A stretch of DNA of 64,000 nt from Jannaschia sp. Os4 (GCF_016820245.1 NZ_JAFCAR010000003.1:701001-765000); one strand, 5' to 3'; counted from the stretch's first letter, positions 44,242-53,720 are shown. Numbers and translations: made by a program. Notes: generated by a model not told the origin, from the letters alone.

Positions 44242-45300
44242 TCACCGACCTATCCCCCCAGACTCGATCAGCCCGCCGATGAGCCGGATCGCAGAAGGGG
44301 ATGCGGCGAAGGTCGAATGGTTGTTCCCGCCCTCGCCATGGTCGGTAAGGTCGATCACGGTGATCCCTTGGGCGCGGAGGCGTCCAACGTCGTCGGTCGA
44401 GCCGAGCCGCTCGGTCTGTCGCGTCAGGAAGGCCGAGAGGCCGAGCGCACGATCGGCTTGGCTGACGGTCAGGACGAACCGGTCGGGTCGGGGCCCGACC
44501 CGGTCCAACTCGGACCGAAACAGCTCGATCCCGATGTCGGGCGATACGAGAACGATCCCGTTGAGCCGCAGGGCGATGCCCGGGCGCGCCGCCGACATCC
44601 GCGCCAGTGTCTCCATCGACAGGAAGGCCCCCATGGAGTGCCCGACGAGCGTGACGCGGCCGGGTACGCGGTCGATCAGATAGAGCAGGAGCGCTTCGAG
44701 ATCGGTCCGCGCCGCGAGCGCAGCATCGCGATCGGCCACGTATCCGGTCGCGCGTGCGACGGAGGGCCAATGGAAGGTGATCTGCGGCCCGCCACCCGCA
44801 CCGGCATCGACGTAGTCATGGGCGATCTGGGCGTGACGGAAGACGGACTCGGCGGCCGTGTTGTTGTAGCCGTGGACGAAGACATGGACCTCCTCGCCCG
44901 GTCCGAGGGAGGCGATGGCGGCATCGGCCAAGGCGTCTGCCGAGCCGAGATCGCGCGCCGCAGCGATCGTGAAGCTGCGGTTCGGGTCACCGCCGGGGGC
45001 ATGTTCGATCCGACCGGGACGATGGTTCGGTGGGATCGAGACGTCCACCAGCGCGGCGCTCAACCCATGTCCTCCCGAGGTCCGCAATCCGGCGATCGCG
45101 CGATCGGCGGCAAGGAGGTGGATGCGCTGCATGACGGGAGTGACATCGTTCGATGATGCGGAGATCGGTGCGACGAAGTGCATTCGGCCGCCGCAAGCCG
45201 TCACCGACGTTGCGAGGCCGCCGAGGAGGACGGCCCGGCGGGCCGGTCGGAGCTGACCGGGTCCGAACGTGACGGACCGGTGCCGTATCCGCGTCGCCAT
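44242..45300 (-). CDS. DUF900-type alpha/beta hydrolase, probable lipoprotein
   Basis: The product is 352 residues. The N-terminus is basic, then hydrophobic, ending in Val-Thr-Ala-Cys, which fits a lipobox (Cys about 36 from ATG 45300). The hydrolase part has His-Val-Phe-Val-His-Gly-Tyr-Asn and the nucleophile elbow Gly-His-Ser-Met-Gly, and a late Asn-Asn-His near the expected catalytic His. DUF900 proteins are esterase-like with unknown substrates. ATG 45300 overlaps the MscS stop by one base (TGATG); GTG 45303 is an alternative start. It is the last gene of the nine-gene array. Confidence 0.82.
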   Translation of the reverse strand: MATRIRHRSVTFGPGQLRPARRAVLLGGLATSVTACGGRMHFVAPISASSNDVTPVMQRIHLLAADRAIAGLRTSGGHGLSAALVDVSIPPNHRPGRIEHAPGGDPNRSFTIAAARDLGSADALADAAIASLGPGEEVHVFVHGYNNTAAESVFRHAQIAHDYVDAGAGGGPQITFHWPSVARATGYVADRDAALAARTDLEALLLYLIDRVPGRVTLVGHSMGAFLSMETLARMSAARPGIALRLNGIVLVSPDIGIELFRSELDRVGPRPDRFVLTVSQADRALGLSAFLTRQTERLGSTDDVGRLRAQGITVIDLTDHGEGGNNHSTFAASPSAIRLIGGLIESGGIGR

Positions 45301-46991
45301 CACGCCGCCTCCTCGACGGGACGGTCGTCGGCCGTCCGGAGGCGTCCGTCGAGGTGGAGGTTCTGGGTCGGGAACGCGAACTCCGCCCCCGCTCCTTCGA
45401 CGGCGTCCACGATCCGAAGGAACAGCTCCTCCTGGATCGCGAGATAGGCGTTCCAGTCCTCCGCCTGGACATAGGCGAAGAGTTCGACGTCCTTGCTATG
45501 TGCGCCGAGCGCGGTGAGCCGGACGCGCGCCGGATCGGGCAGGACGTCCGGATCATCATGCAGGATCGTGCGAAGCGCGGAGAGGACCATCCGCAGGGTT
45601 CGGCCGTCGGTGTCGTAGGTGAGATTGATCGTATGGTGGAAGAGGAACTGGTCCCGGTGGGTGAAGTCCTCGAGATGGAGGTTCGAGAACTCTCCGTTGG
45701 GCACGGTGACCACGGTCCGGCCCAGCGTCCGAATGCGCGTGGAGCGGATGCCGATGGCCTCGACGGTTCCGAGGGTCGGTCCGAAGCGACAGAATTCGCC
45801 CACCCGGACCGGGCGGTCGGCGATCAGCGTCACCGAGCCGATGAGGTTCTCCATGAGCTTCTGCGCGCCGAGGGCGAGGGCGAGGCCGCCTACGCCCAAC
45901 GCCGCGAGCCCCGCGGTGATGTCGATGCCGAGCGCGCGCAGGGCGATGGCCGCGAAAATCGCCACGAGCAGGGCCTTCACGACCCGCGAGAAGAAGGTGA
46001 CGGCGGAGAAGGCCGTGACCTGGCCACGTCGGGACATGCCGTCCAGAAGCGCGCCTGCCCCTGCATCGACCGCGCGCCAGAGGATCCACGCCACCGATAG
46101 CCAGAGCGCGAGGCCCGCGAGCCAATCGAGCTGGGCGCGGGCGACGACGGAGACGCCGAGGAAGCGTGCCCCGGCCGTGAAGATCAGCACGGCCAGAAGG
46201 AGACGAAGCGGCGCGCTTGACAGGGCGACGAAGCGTCCGAGACGACCGTCGCCGCCGGTGGTGTAGCGTCCGACGATCCCCCGGAAGGCCACGAGCAGCC
46301 ACGCTGCCCCGTAGGCGAAGGCAGCATATCCCAAGAGGACGAGCCAGTCCCGCGTCGGTGCGCCGAACAGCGTCGGGCCTTCTGGGAAATCGGCGATCCA
46401 GTCCCCCAGTGAGCTGTCGATGAGATCGCGCGTGTCGAGCGCGAGCATCGCCGCGATGCTCTCGTCCGAGATCCGCCAGACCTCCGTTTCGCCGCCTTCG
46501 GGCGTGAGCCCTCGCGCCGCGAGCATGGGCACGTCTTCCCCGTCGGGGGCCGCGAGGCTCCCGATGCGTTCGAGGTTCGGCGCGAGCCCGTCGTCGAGAC
46601 GTCCACTTGCGGCCATGCTCAATTCGGAGGTCGCCGTGAGATGCCCGGCCACGTCCAAGGCCGCCTGGACGCGCCGCAGCTGCAAGACGTTGAGACCCTC
46701 AACCCCTTCGGGCGCGGCGACGTATGGCTCGGACCTGCTCGGATCGCCTGCCGCAAGCGCGCCGAGGAAGCCCTCGACGAGACCGCGCGGCGTCTCCCTG
46801 CCGTGCGGGTCGATCGGGGCCTGCACAGCCTCCTCGCCTGCCGCGCCAGGCAATCCCGGGATCTGCGTCGAGACCGGCGTCGTAATCAACGCGGGAGCGA
46901 GGATCATGAGCAGCGTCGCGACCCTCCAAAAGGTCTTGCGGACCGCGGAGCTCGAGTGCCCCGATCGCCGGTGGAGGATGGATGGTCTCAT
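45300..46991 (-). CDS. MscS-family mechanosensitive channel with periplasmic N-terminal domain
   Basis: The product is 563 residues. A signal/first helix (about 22-42) is followed by a periplasmic domain of about 170 residues with an opening like NTF2-type folds (Thr-Pro-Arg-Gly-Leu-Val-Glu-Gly-Phe-Leu), then four to five helices. The MscS pore helix and beta domain contain Gly-Leu-Ala-Ala-Leu-Gly-Val-Gly-Gly-Leu-Ala-Leu-Ala-Leu-Gly and Val-Pro-Asn-Gly-Glu-Phe. The start at ATG 46991 follows GAGGA; the 47051 start lacks this. It opens under membrane tension. It lies 81 bp after the phosphatase gene. Confidence 0.88.
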   Translation of the reverse strand: MRPSILHRRSGHSSSAVRKTFWRVATLLMILAPALITTPVSTQIPGLPGAAGEEAVQAPIDPHGRETPRGLVEGFLGALAAGDPSRSEPYVAAPEGVEGLNVLQLRRVQAALDVAGHLTATSELSMAASGRLDDGLAPNLERIGSLAAPDGEDVPMLAARGLTPEGGETEVWRISDESIAAMLALDTRDLIDSSLGDWIADFPEGPTLFGAPTRDWLVLLGYAAFAYGAAWLLVAFRGIVGRYTTGGDGRLGRFVALSSAPLRLLLAVLIFTAGARFLGVSVVARAQLDWLAGLALWLSVAWILWRAVDAGAGALLDGMSRRGQVTAFSAVTFFSRVVKALLVAIFAAIALRALGIDITAGLAALGVGGLALALGAQKLMENLIGSVTLIADRPVRVGEFCRFGPTLGTVEAIGIRSTRIRTLGRTVVTVPNGEFSNLHLEDFTHRDQFLFHHTINLTYDTDGRTLRMVLSALRTILHDDPDVLPDPARVRLTALGAHSKDVELFAYVQAEDWNAYLAIQEELFLRIVDAVEGAGAEFAFPTQNLHLDGRLRTADDRPVEEAA

Positions 46992-47072
46992 GCCGGTTCC
47001 TCGGTAAGGTTCGATGCGGCCCGGCCCGACCTCGCAGACCTCGGCGGGCATCTTCGACGTCTGCGTGCCGGC

Positions 47073-48215
47073 TCAATCTCGGATGAGGGACATCAAGGTG
47101 GTCCAGTCGACCATCTGCCAACTCTCGGCGATGGCGCCGTCCTCGATCCGGTGCAGCGCGATGCCCCCGAACGCGACGTCGCGCCCCGTCGCGGGCACGC
47201 CGAAGAGGTCGCCCGTATGGCGTCCGGTCACGGTCCCCCTCACGGTGATCGTGTCGTCGGACATCTGGAGGTCGTCGATCGAGAAGTCGGCGTCCGAGAG
47301 CCCTGCGGTGATCCGCGCGATCTCGTCCAGGAATCCGCTCGTGTCTCCGTCCGGGACGGATGGTGAGGGACCGCGATCGACCCACTCGGGTGAGAGGATG
47401 CCACGCAGCGTATCGGCGTCCCCCTCGACGAGGGCGGCGTAGTAGCGCTCGACCATGTCGGTCGCGCGATCGCGCTCCAGGAGGGGCGAGGCCAGCGCGT
47501 CGGCGAAGTGGCCCACGTCGGGCTGGGCCGACTTCAAGCGAACGTAGCCGAGCACGTAGTTGTCGCGCTTAGGGTCGAGGACGAGGAATTCGCCTTCGAA
47601 GACCCTGAACTGCGTCAACTCCTCGATGTTGGTGTAATGGCTCACGACGAGCAGAGGGCCTGGCCTGGTCGCGCTACCCTCCCAGCCCGAGACGAGTGCG
47701 CGGAGCGGCGACACGTCCGTCGAGCCGCGCAGTGACAGGAGCAGGTTCAGCCCGGGCTCCGTGCGGTGGGGGATCGCCTCGGGCAGGGATGCATCGATCC
47801 GTTCCATCCCCTCGAGCAGGGCCGAGAGCGTCTGCTGGTTGCGGCACCACTGGCTGACGACGATCTCGGCGGGCAGGATGTCGTTGACGGCCATCAGCGC
47901 GCCGAGGTCGCGCATGTTGCGCGTGCCGTCGGGGCTGAGGATCCGCTGATTGGCGCAGTCGTCGGGCGCCACGCCCTTCTCGTCGAGCTTGGACCAGTCC
48001 GTCGGCCCATGCCGCATGAGGAAGACCACGTCGTCGCGCATGAACATCTCTTCGAGCTGCTGGTAGGGCTCGAAGCGGAGCGCGTCGTCGACCTCGACCG
48101 GCCCGCCCGCCTCGACGGTCATCTCCCCCATGTGGGTCGAGATCTGGCGCACCTCCTGCGCTGGCGCGGCCGTGGCCAGCAACGTGGCGGCGATCATCGT
48201 GGGAAGACGTGTCAT
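47073..48215 (-). CDS. Secreted histidine phosphatase fused to SnoaL-like domain
   Basis: The product is 380 residues with a signal peptide (about 1-19). Residues about 60-245 form a histidine-phosphatase (phosphoglycerate-mutase-like) domain: Leu-Met-Arg-His-Gly-Pro-Thr and a second catalytic His in Val-Val-Ser-His-Tyr. The C-terminal 130 residues look like a SnoaL/NTF2-type domain (Glu-Arg-Tyr-Tyr-Ala-Ala-Leu-Val-Glu-Gly-Asp ... Gly-Arg-His-Thr-Gly). It is likely periplasmic. ATG 48215 has GGAGGG upstream, and the EF-hand gene ends 12 bp before it. Substrate unknown. Confidence 0.82.
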   Translation of the reverse strand: MTRLPTMIAATLLATAAPAQEVRQISTHMGEMTVEAGGPVEVDDALRFEPYQQLEEMFMRDDVVFLMRHGPTDWSKLDEKGVAPDDCANQRILSPDGTRNMRDLGALMAVNDILPAEIVVSQWCRNQQTLSALLEGMERIDASLPEAIPHRTEPGLNLLLSLRGSTDVSPLRALVSGWEGSATRPGPLLVVSHYTNIEELTQFRVFEGEFLVLDPKRDNYVLGYVRLKSAQPDVGHFADALASPLLERDRATDMVERYYAALVEGDADTLRGILSPEWVDRGPSPSVPDGDTSGFLDEIARITAGLSDADFSIDDLQMSDDTITVRGTVTGRHTGDLFGVPATGRDVAFGGIALHRIEDGAIAESWQMVDWTTLMSLIRD

Positions 48216-48227
48216 CGTACCCTCCAG

Positions 48228-48707
48228 TCAGCGGACGAGCGCGTTGCGCATCGCGATGTTGAAGATGAAGCCAGAGAGGTACTCCTCCCGGCTCAGCGTC
48301 CCGTCGCCGTCGCGGTCGGCGTAGCGGGCGGAATGGGCGGCAGCGGCGACATGCTCCGATGGAGTGACGCGTCCGTCGTCATCGCGGTCGAAGATGTCGA
48401 AGACCACGTTGACCGTCGCGCGGAACGCCTCGTCCCGCCCGCGGAATGCGGCGAGGTCCGCGAAGCCGTATTCCCAGCCGACCATCTCGTCGCGCGTCAC
48501 GGCGCCGTCTCCGTCCGCGTCGATCGATGGGAAGACCGCTTTCGCCAACGCGTCGACCTCCGGATACGAAATCCTCCCATCCCCATCCGCATCGGCGGTT
48601 TCGGCCATGCGCTCGACCATGGCCCTCCCGTAATCAGGGGTGCCGTCGTAGCTCTCTTGCGCGGCGACGGGGGCGGCGAGCAGGATCAGGGCGATAAGGC
48701 GCATCAT
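48228..48707 (-). CDS. Secreted EF-hand calcium-binding protein
   Basis: The product is 159 residues with a signal peptide (MMRLIALILLAAPVAAQ). Four EF-hand loops start near 39, 63, 107 and 131 (for example DADGDGRISYPE and DRDGDGTLSREE). The ending Gly-Phe-Ile-Phe-Asn-Ile-Ala-Met-Arg-Asn matches the paralogue at 14484-14972. ATG 48707 overlaps the RND pump stop (ATGA) and has AAGGAG upstream, so synthesis is tied to the pump. A calcium-binding partner co-translated with an RND pump is unusual. Confidence 0.87.
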   Translation of the reverse strand: MMRLIALILLAAPVAAQESYDGTPDYGRAMVERMAETADADGDGRISYPEVDALAKAVFPSIDADGDGAVTRDEMVGWEYGFADLAAFRGRDEAFRATVNVVFDIFDRDDDGRVTPSEHVAAAAHSARYADRDGDGTLSREEYLSGFIFNIAMRNALVR

Positions 48708-51700
48708 GCCGGGGCTCCTTCCGGTTCAGGCGTGGAGTCGGCGCGGACGTCGCGGGCGAAGAGCGCCGCGTAGAGCAACGGGACGACCCCTAGGGTGAGC
48801 GCCGTGCCGACGAAGAGGCCGGCGGCCATCACGGCCGCCATGCCGTAGAAGAGCGGGTCGTTCGACAGGATCAGAGGCAGGAGTCCCAGCACCGTCGTGA
48901 GCGTGGTCATGACGATGGGGCGCAGGCGGCGGGCCGCCGCGTCGATGATCGCGTCATGGCCCGATTTTCCGTCGGCCCGCTCGATGTCGATCCGGTCGAT
49001 CAGGACGATCGCGTTGTTGAGGATGATCCCCGCCAGGGACAGCATGCCAAGTATCGGCATGAACCCGAAGTTGGCCCCGAAGAGACGCAGACCGAGGGCC
49101 ACGCCTGTGACGATCAGCGGAACGGTCGCGAGGATGACGAGCGGCCGGCGAAACGAGTTGAACTGCGCCACCAGCAGCACGACCATGATCCCGAAGCAAA
49201 GCGGCATGTTCACGAGGAGCGACGCGCGCCCTTCCGCGGATTGCGTGATAATCCCGTCGAACTCGATGGAGTGGTTCGGCGGAAGCTCGGCGCGCAGCTC
49301 GTCGAGCGCGCCCTCGATCTGCGGCGCCATGTCCTCGGCGGCGGCCTCGGTCGAACGGGCTTGGACCGTTACGGTCCGCATCAGGTTCTCCCGCTCGATC
49401 CGGGCATATCCGTTGGCGAGCCGCACGTCGGCCACCTGCGCGAGCGGAACGGCAGTGCCGTCCGCGCCGAAGACGGCGAGCGTTCGGATGCGGTCGAGAT
49501 CGGTGCGCTCGGCCTCCGAGGCACGCGCGATCACCGGGATTACGTCGTCGCCCTCGCGGTACTCGGTGACGGCGCGGCCGGAGTAGAAGGACGACATGGA
49601 CCGGGCGACGTCGGCCGAGGTCACGCCTGCGCGCCGGGCCCGGTTCTGGTCCACCTCGACCACTAGGCGTTGGATGCGGTTCTCCCAGTCCTGGCGAATG
49701 TCGATGGCCCCCGGGATCTCGGCCAAGGCCATCTCGATCCGGCCGGCCATGGCGTAGAGGAGGTCGCGATCCGGTCCCTTGACTTGGACCTCGAGGATCG
49801 AGCTGTCGGAGGGGCCGAGGAACATCGTCGTGACCCTGGCCTGGACGTCCGGCAGGGCCCGGGTCAGGTGGTCGCGCAGCTCCTCGACCGCCCGCCCGAC
49901 GTTCTCGGGGGCATCCACGTTGGCGATCAGCACCGCGCGGTTCGGCGCGGGGTCGATTGGGGTGAGCGAGAGGACGAAGCGGGGACCGCCGTAGCCGACA
50001 TAGGCGACCTGGTCCTCCAGCCAGTCGAAGCGGTCGGCCGTGAGGCTGGGAAGGAGGTCACGCACCTGCGCCTCGGTCGCGTCCGCGGTGACGCCCGCCG
50101 GAAGGTCGAGATAGGTGATGATCTGCGCGCGGTCCGACCCGGGAAAGAACCGGCTCGGCGCGGTCGCGACGCCTGCCGCGCCTCCAATGAAGCAGGCCAC
50201 GACCACGAGGCCGGAGATCAGCCGGTGCGACAGGACCCAGCCGAGGAGGCGTCGGTAGCTCGCGATCAGCGGGTCGAACATGCGCTCGTTCCACGGCCTC
50301 TTGGCGTCCGGGTCCGGTGCCGTCGCGAAGCGGTGGCAGAGGATCGGGGTGACGGTCATCGCCACCAGCCAAGAAAGGCTCAGCGCGATCGCGATCACGA
50401 TGGAGATCGACCGGGTGTATTCGCCAGCCACGTGCTCCGCGAGCATGAGCGGCAGGAACACGAGGACCGTCGTGGCCGTCGACGAGAGGAGCGGGAGCGA
50501 CAGTTCCTTGCCGACGCCGTCCAACGCGGCGTCGCGATCGTCGCCCTGCGCGAGACGGGTCTTGAAGTCCTCGGCGACCACGACCCCGCCATCCACGAGA
50601 AGGCCGAGCGCGATCACCAGCGTGGCGAGGCTCATCCGCTCGAGCGGCAGGCCGAGGAAGCCCATGACCGCCAAGGTCGCCAACATCACGATCGGGACGA
50701 TCGCGCCCACGATGAAGCCGGTGCGGAAGCCGAGCAGCAGCACGACCACGGCCAGCACGATGCCGAGCGTCTGGAGGACGCTGATCGTGACGCCGTAGAC
50801 CGCACGCTCGACGGGGACGGATTGGTCAGTGATCGCGTCCAGCGCCGTGCCGACGGGCAGGTCGGCGCGCAAGGCCTCCAGCCGCTCCTCGAGAAGGGGG
50901 ATGAAGGCGAGGACGTTCTGGCCCTCCTGCATCGACACGGCGAGCACGATCGCGGGCTCCCCTTGGTAGAACGCGGCCTGCGGGATCGGATCGGCATAGT
51001 CCCGGCGCACCTCGGCCACGTCGCGCAGCGCGATCGTGCCGCCATCCGGGGTGCGGATCAGCGCATCGCGCAGATCGTCCAAGGTCCGGAAATCGCCGGT
51101 GGGCTCGATCAGGAAGGCCTTGTCCCCGGTGTCGATCTCTCCGCCCGGGCGGATGACGTTCTGGGCGCGCAAAGCGCCGATGATCGCCTCCGTCGAGATG
51201 CCCAGCTCGGCCAGTTGCGTGTTGCGCGTCTCGACGTAGATGCGCTCGGGGCGAAGGCCGCTGACCTCGACCCTCTTGGCGCCGGGCACGGCGACCAGCA
51301 TGTCGCGGACGTGGTCGGAGAGTTCCTCAAGCTCGGCCAGCGTGTAGTCCGGGCCTCGCAGGGCCACGGTCATGACCGCCACGTCGCCCACGTCGTCCGT
51401 CACCACGGGCGGCGTGGCGCCGTCGGGGAGATCCGGGGCCGCTCGTTCGACGAGAACCCGCAGATCGTCCCAGATCTGGTCCAGTTCGAAGAAGCGGTCG
51501 GCCACCTCGACGTGGATGATCGACAAGCCGTTGGTCGACGAGGACCGGATCTCCTCGACCTCCGGCATCGTGTTGATCGCCACTTCGAGGGGCTTCGTGA
51601 CCAGTTGCTCCATCCGTTCGGGCGACAGGCCGGGATAGCGTGTCGTGACGATGGCCTCGCGGATCGTGATCGCGGGGTCCTCCTGCGCGGGCAGCGTCAG

Positions 51701-51784
51701 GTAGGAATAGGCGCCGAACGCCATCAGGATGGCGACGAGGAAGAAGACGAGGCGGGGATAGCGGGAGGCGGGGCGGGTCAGCAT
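48704..51784 (-). CDS. RND-family efflux pump inner-membrane subunit
   Basis: The product is about 1026 residues with the RND layout: TM1, large periplasmic loop, TM2-6, second loop, TM7-12. The opening Leu-Pro-Ala-Gln-Glu-Asp-Pro-Ala and Ser-Pro-Glu-Arg-Met-Glu are typical of the AcrB/hydrophobe-type clade. In TM4 the usual Asp-Asp proton relay reads Val-Asp-Gly-Gly, keeping only the first Asp; in TM10 an Asn-Asn pair stands where AcrB has Lys-Asn. The start is taken as ATG 51784, four bases after the fusion-protein stop; ATG 51808 would overlap it. No outer-membrane channel gene is present. Confidence 0.9.
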   Translation of the reverse strand: MLTRPASRYPRLVFFLVAILMAFGAYSYLTLPAQEDPAITIREAIVTTRYPGLSPERMEQLVTKPLEVAINTMPEVEEIRSSSTNGLSIIHVEVADRFFELDQIWDDLRVLVERAAPDLPDGATPPVVTDDVGDVAVMTVALRGPDYTLAELEELSDHVRDMLVAVPGAKRVEVSGLRPERIYVETRNTQLAELGISTEAIIGALRAQNVIRPGGEIDTGDKAFLIEPTGDFRTLDDLRDALIRTPDGGTIALRDVAEVRRDYADPIPQAAFYQGEPAIVLAVSMQEGQNVLAFIPLLEERLEALRADLPVGTALDAITDQSVPVERAVYGVTISVLQTLGIVLAVVVLLLGFRTGFIVGAIVPIVMLATLAVMGFLGLPLERMSLATLVIALGLLVDGGVVVAEDFKTRLAQGDDRDAALDGVGKELSLPLLSSTATTVLVFLPLMLAEHVAGEYTRSISIVIAIALSLSWLVAMTVTPILCHRFATAPDPDAKRPWNERMFDPLIASYRRLLGWVLSHRLISGLVVVACFIGGAAGVATAPSRFFPGSDRAQIITYLDLPAGVTADATEAQVRDLLPSLTADRFDWLEDQVAYVGYGGPRFVLSLTPIDPAPNRAVLIANVDAPENVGRAVEELRDHLTRALPDVQARVTTMFLGPSDSSILEVQVKGPDRDLLYAMAGRIEMALAEIPGAIDIRQDWENRIQRLVVEVDQNRARRAGVTSADVARSMSSFYSGRAVTEYREGDDVIPVIARASEAERTDLDRIRTLAVFGADGTAVPLAQVADVRLANGYARIERENLMRTVTVQARSTEAAAEDMAPQIEGALDELRAELPPNHSIEFDGIITQSAEGRASLLVNMPLCFGIMVVLLVAQFNSFRRPLVILATVPLIVTGVALGLRLFGANFGFMPILGMLSLAGIILNNAIVLIDRIDIERADGKSGHDAIIDAAARRLRPIVMTTLTTVLGLLPLILSNDPLFYGMAAVMAAGLFVGTALTLGVVPLLYAALFARDVRADSTPEPEGAPA

Positions 51785-51788
51785 CGCG

Positions 51789-53312
51789 TCACCCGTCGTA
51801 GCGGGCATAGTCCCGCCCCAAGAGTTCGACGCGCTCCCCGTCCTCGAGGAAGGCGACTCCGCGGGTGACGATGACCGATCCGTCCAGACCGTCCCCGGCC
51901 ACGAGCAGGTCGGATCCCTCGAAGGACAGGATTTCGATGGGGACTCTGCTCAGCCGCCCGGTCGCGTCGTCGTGGACGAAGACATGGGTCTCGTCGCCCT
52001 CGCCGGGCAGGACGGCGGTGGCAGGGATGCGGAGGCCCGCCCCGCCTTCGGCGTTGACGGAAAGCCGGACCTCCGCGCTCATCCCCGCGCGCAGCGCATC
52101 GGGGGCATCCTCGATTCGTAGCGTCACCGGAAAGAGGGACGAGCCGGATGCCCGGGCACCGATCTGATCGACGACGCCGGTGACGGGCCCGCGCAGGGCG
52201 GTGATCTCGACATCTTCGCGCGCGCCGATCTCCATCTGGCCGAGAAGGGTTTCGGGCACGTCGAACGAGATTTCGAACCCGTCCTCCTGGCCTTGGATGT
52301 CGAAGACCGGCTCACCAGCGGTCACGATCTGCGAGGGTTCGACGCGCCGCTCGGCCACGCGCCCCGCATAGGGCGCGCGCAGCACGACGTCCTCCAGGCG
52401 ATCCTCGGCCCGCTCGACCGCCGAGATCGCTACGTCGAGACGGGCACGGGCGGCGTCGCGGCGCAGGCGCTCGTTCTCGACGGCCGCCGCGGCTACGACG
52501 TCGCGGTCGAAGAGGGTCGATTGGCGGACGAAGTCGGCCTCGGCTTCTGCCAGCGCGGCCTGGGCCTCGACGCGGTTCGCCTCGGCCTGATCGAGAGACT
52601 GGCGCAGCGCGGTGTCGTCGAGACGGGCGAGGACATCGCTATATTCGAAGCGGTCGCCGGTCGAGACCTCGACCTCGACGACGCGGCCCGATTCCTCGAA
52701 GGACAGCGGCGCGCGCCGAGCCGCTTCGACGGAGCCCGACAGGCGACGTTCGGCTTGGCCGTCCACCGCTTCGATCCGGGTCCAGACGACCGGGCGCGCG
52801 GGAGGTTCGACCGAGTCCGGTTCGGGGCGGGCGAGGGGAGCGGGAAGCTCGATCCGGTCCGTCTCGACGGCGACCTGTTGGATGACGGAATAGGCCGTCG
52901 CCATCCGGACGCGATCCAACTGGCTCATCGCGCCGGGGATCGGTCCCGCGAAGAGCAACGTGACGGACGTGAGGGCCAGAACGAGGCCTTGGCCGACGCC
53001 GAGCGCACCGCCGGCCAAGCGCGAGACCCACCCCTTCGCTGGGGAGACGCCGCGCTCGACCGCGCTCCGTCCGATCCGGCTGAGGAGGAACGCGCCGAAG
53101 ACCAAGAGGCCGAGCGCGATCAAGGGCCATGGCGCGGGCGGATCGAGTGGTGCGAGACGCGGACCGAAGACGAGCACAAACGCGGCCACGCCCGCCGTCG
53201 CGACGAGAGCGACCAAGCTCCGGATCGCGCCACGGGACAGCCCGAGCAGCGCGAGCGTCGCGATGCCGCCCAAGAGGACGGCATCGACGGGGGTGAGGTC
53301 CGACGGGCTCAT
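51789..53312 (-). CDS. CvpA-like membrane domain fused to RND membrane fusion protein
   Basis: The product is 507 residues. Residues 1-125 hold about four membrane helices resembling CvpA (Asp-Ala-Val-Leu-Leu..., Leu-Ser-Arg-Gly-Ala-Ile-Arg, and Trp-Val-Ser-Arg-Leu-Ala-Gly-Gly-Ala-Leu-Gly). From about 175 a HlyD/AcrA-type fusion protein follows: first lipoyl half (about 186-232), coiled coil (233-308), second lipoyl half with Leu-Arg-Ala-Pro-Tyr-Ala-Gly-Arg-Val (about 311-319), beta barrel and membrane-proximal domain. Ordinary fusion proteins have a single anchor or lipid. ATG 53312 overlaps the DoxX stop (ATGA). It partners the RND pump next to it. Confidence 0.82.
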   Translation of the reverse strand: MSPSDLTPVDAVLLGGIATLALLGLSRGAIRSLVALVATAGVAAFVLVFGPRLAPLDPPAPWPLIALGLLVFGAFLLSRIGRSAVERGVSPAKGWVSRLAGGALGVGQGLVLALTSVTLLFAGPIPGAMSQLDRVRMATAYSVIQQVAVETDRIELPAPLARPEPDSVEPPARPVVWTRIEAVDGQAERRLSGSVEAARRAPLSFEESGRVVEVEVSTGDRFEYSDVLARLDDTALRQSLDQAEANRVEAQAALAEAEADFVRQSTLFDRDVVAAAAVENERLRRDAARARLDVAISAVERAEDRLEDVVLRAPYAGRVAERRVEPSQIVTAGEPVFDIQGQEDGFEISFDVPETLLGQMEIGAREDVEITALRGPVTGVVDQIGARASGSSLFPVTLRIEDAPDALRAGMSAEVRLSVNAEGGAGLRIPATAVLPGEGDETHVFVHDDATGRLSRVPIEILSFEGSDLLVAGDGLDGSVIVTRGVAFLEDGERVELLGRDYARYDG

Positions 53313-53698
53313 GCGGACGGGCCTCGGGGGCGGCGCGCCCACCAGACCGTCCCCGTGACGAGAAGGAGGACGAGTGCCGGAACGAACGACCCGCCGATTA
53401 GGGCGACATGCGTGTAGATCGCCCCGACCATCACGGTCGCGAGCAGCGCGCCGCCGATCCAGGCCGTGGCGGGGATCAGCAGAAGGATCGCGCCCCCGAC
53501 CTCGAGCAGGCCGGTGAGGTAACGGAACCACTGTCCCATGCCGATCTGGTCGAACAGGGCCACCATGCTCTCGGCACCGATCAGCTTTGAACCACCGGCG
53601 GCGAGGAAGGCGAGGGCCGCGAGGACTTGGAACGCCCAGAGGGTAAGGTTCTGCCATTTGGACGTCGCGGGCCGGGCGGCGGGTTCGAAGGTGGTCAT
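53309..53698 (-). CDS. DoxX-family membrane protein
   Basis: The product is 129 residues with four membrane helices after a short cytoplasmic start. It matches the small DoxX/DoxD-like family: Ala-Gly-Gly-Ser-Lys-Leu near helix 1, then Gly-Leu-Leu-Glu-Val-Gly-Gly-Ala in helix 2. DoxX-like proteins recur in bacterial redox and thiol-stress operons. ATG 53698 follows GAGGAG, 22 bp after the flavoprotein gene. Confidence 0.87.
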   Translation of the reverse strand: MTTFEPAARPATSKWQNLTLWAFQVLAALAFLAAGGSKLIGAESMVALFDQIGMGQWFRYLTGLLEVGGAILLLIPATAWIGGALLATVMVGAIYTHVALIGGSFVPALVLLLVTGTVWWARRPRGPSA

Positions 53699-53720
53699 CG
53701 GAAGTCTCCTCTCTGCGGGA

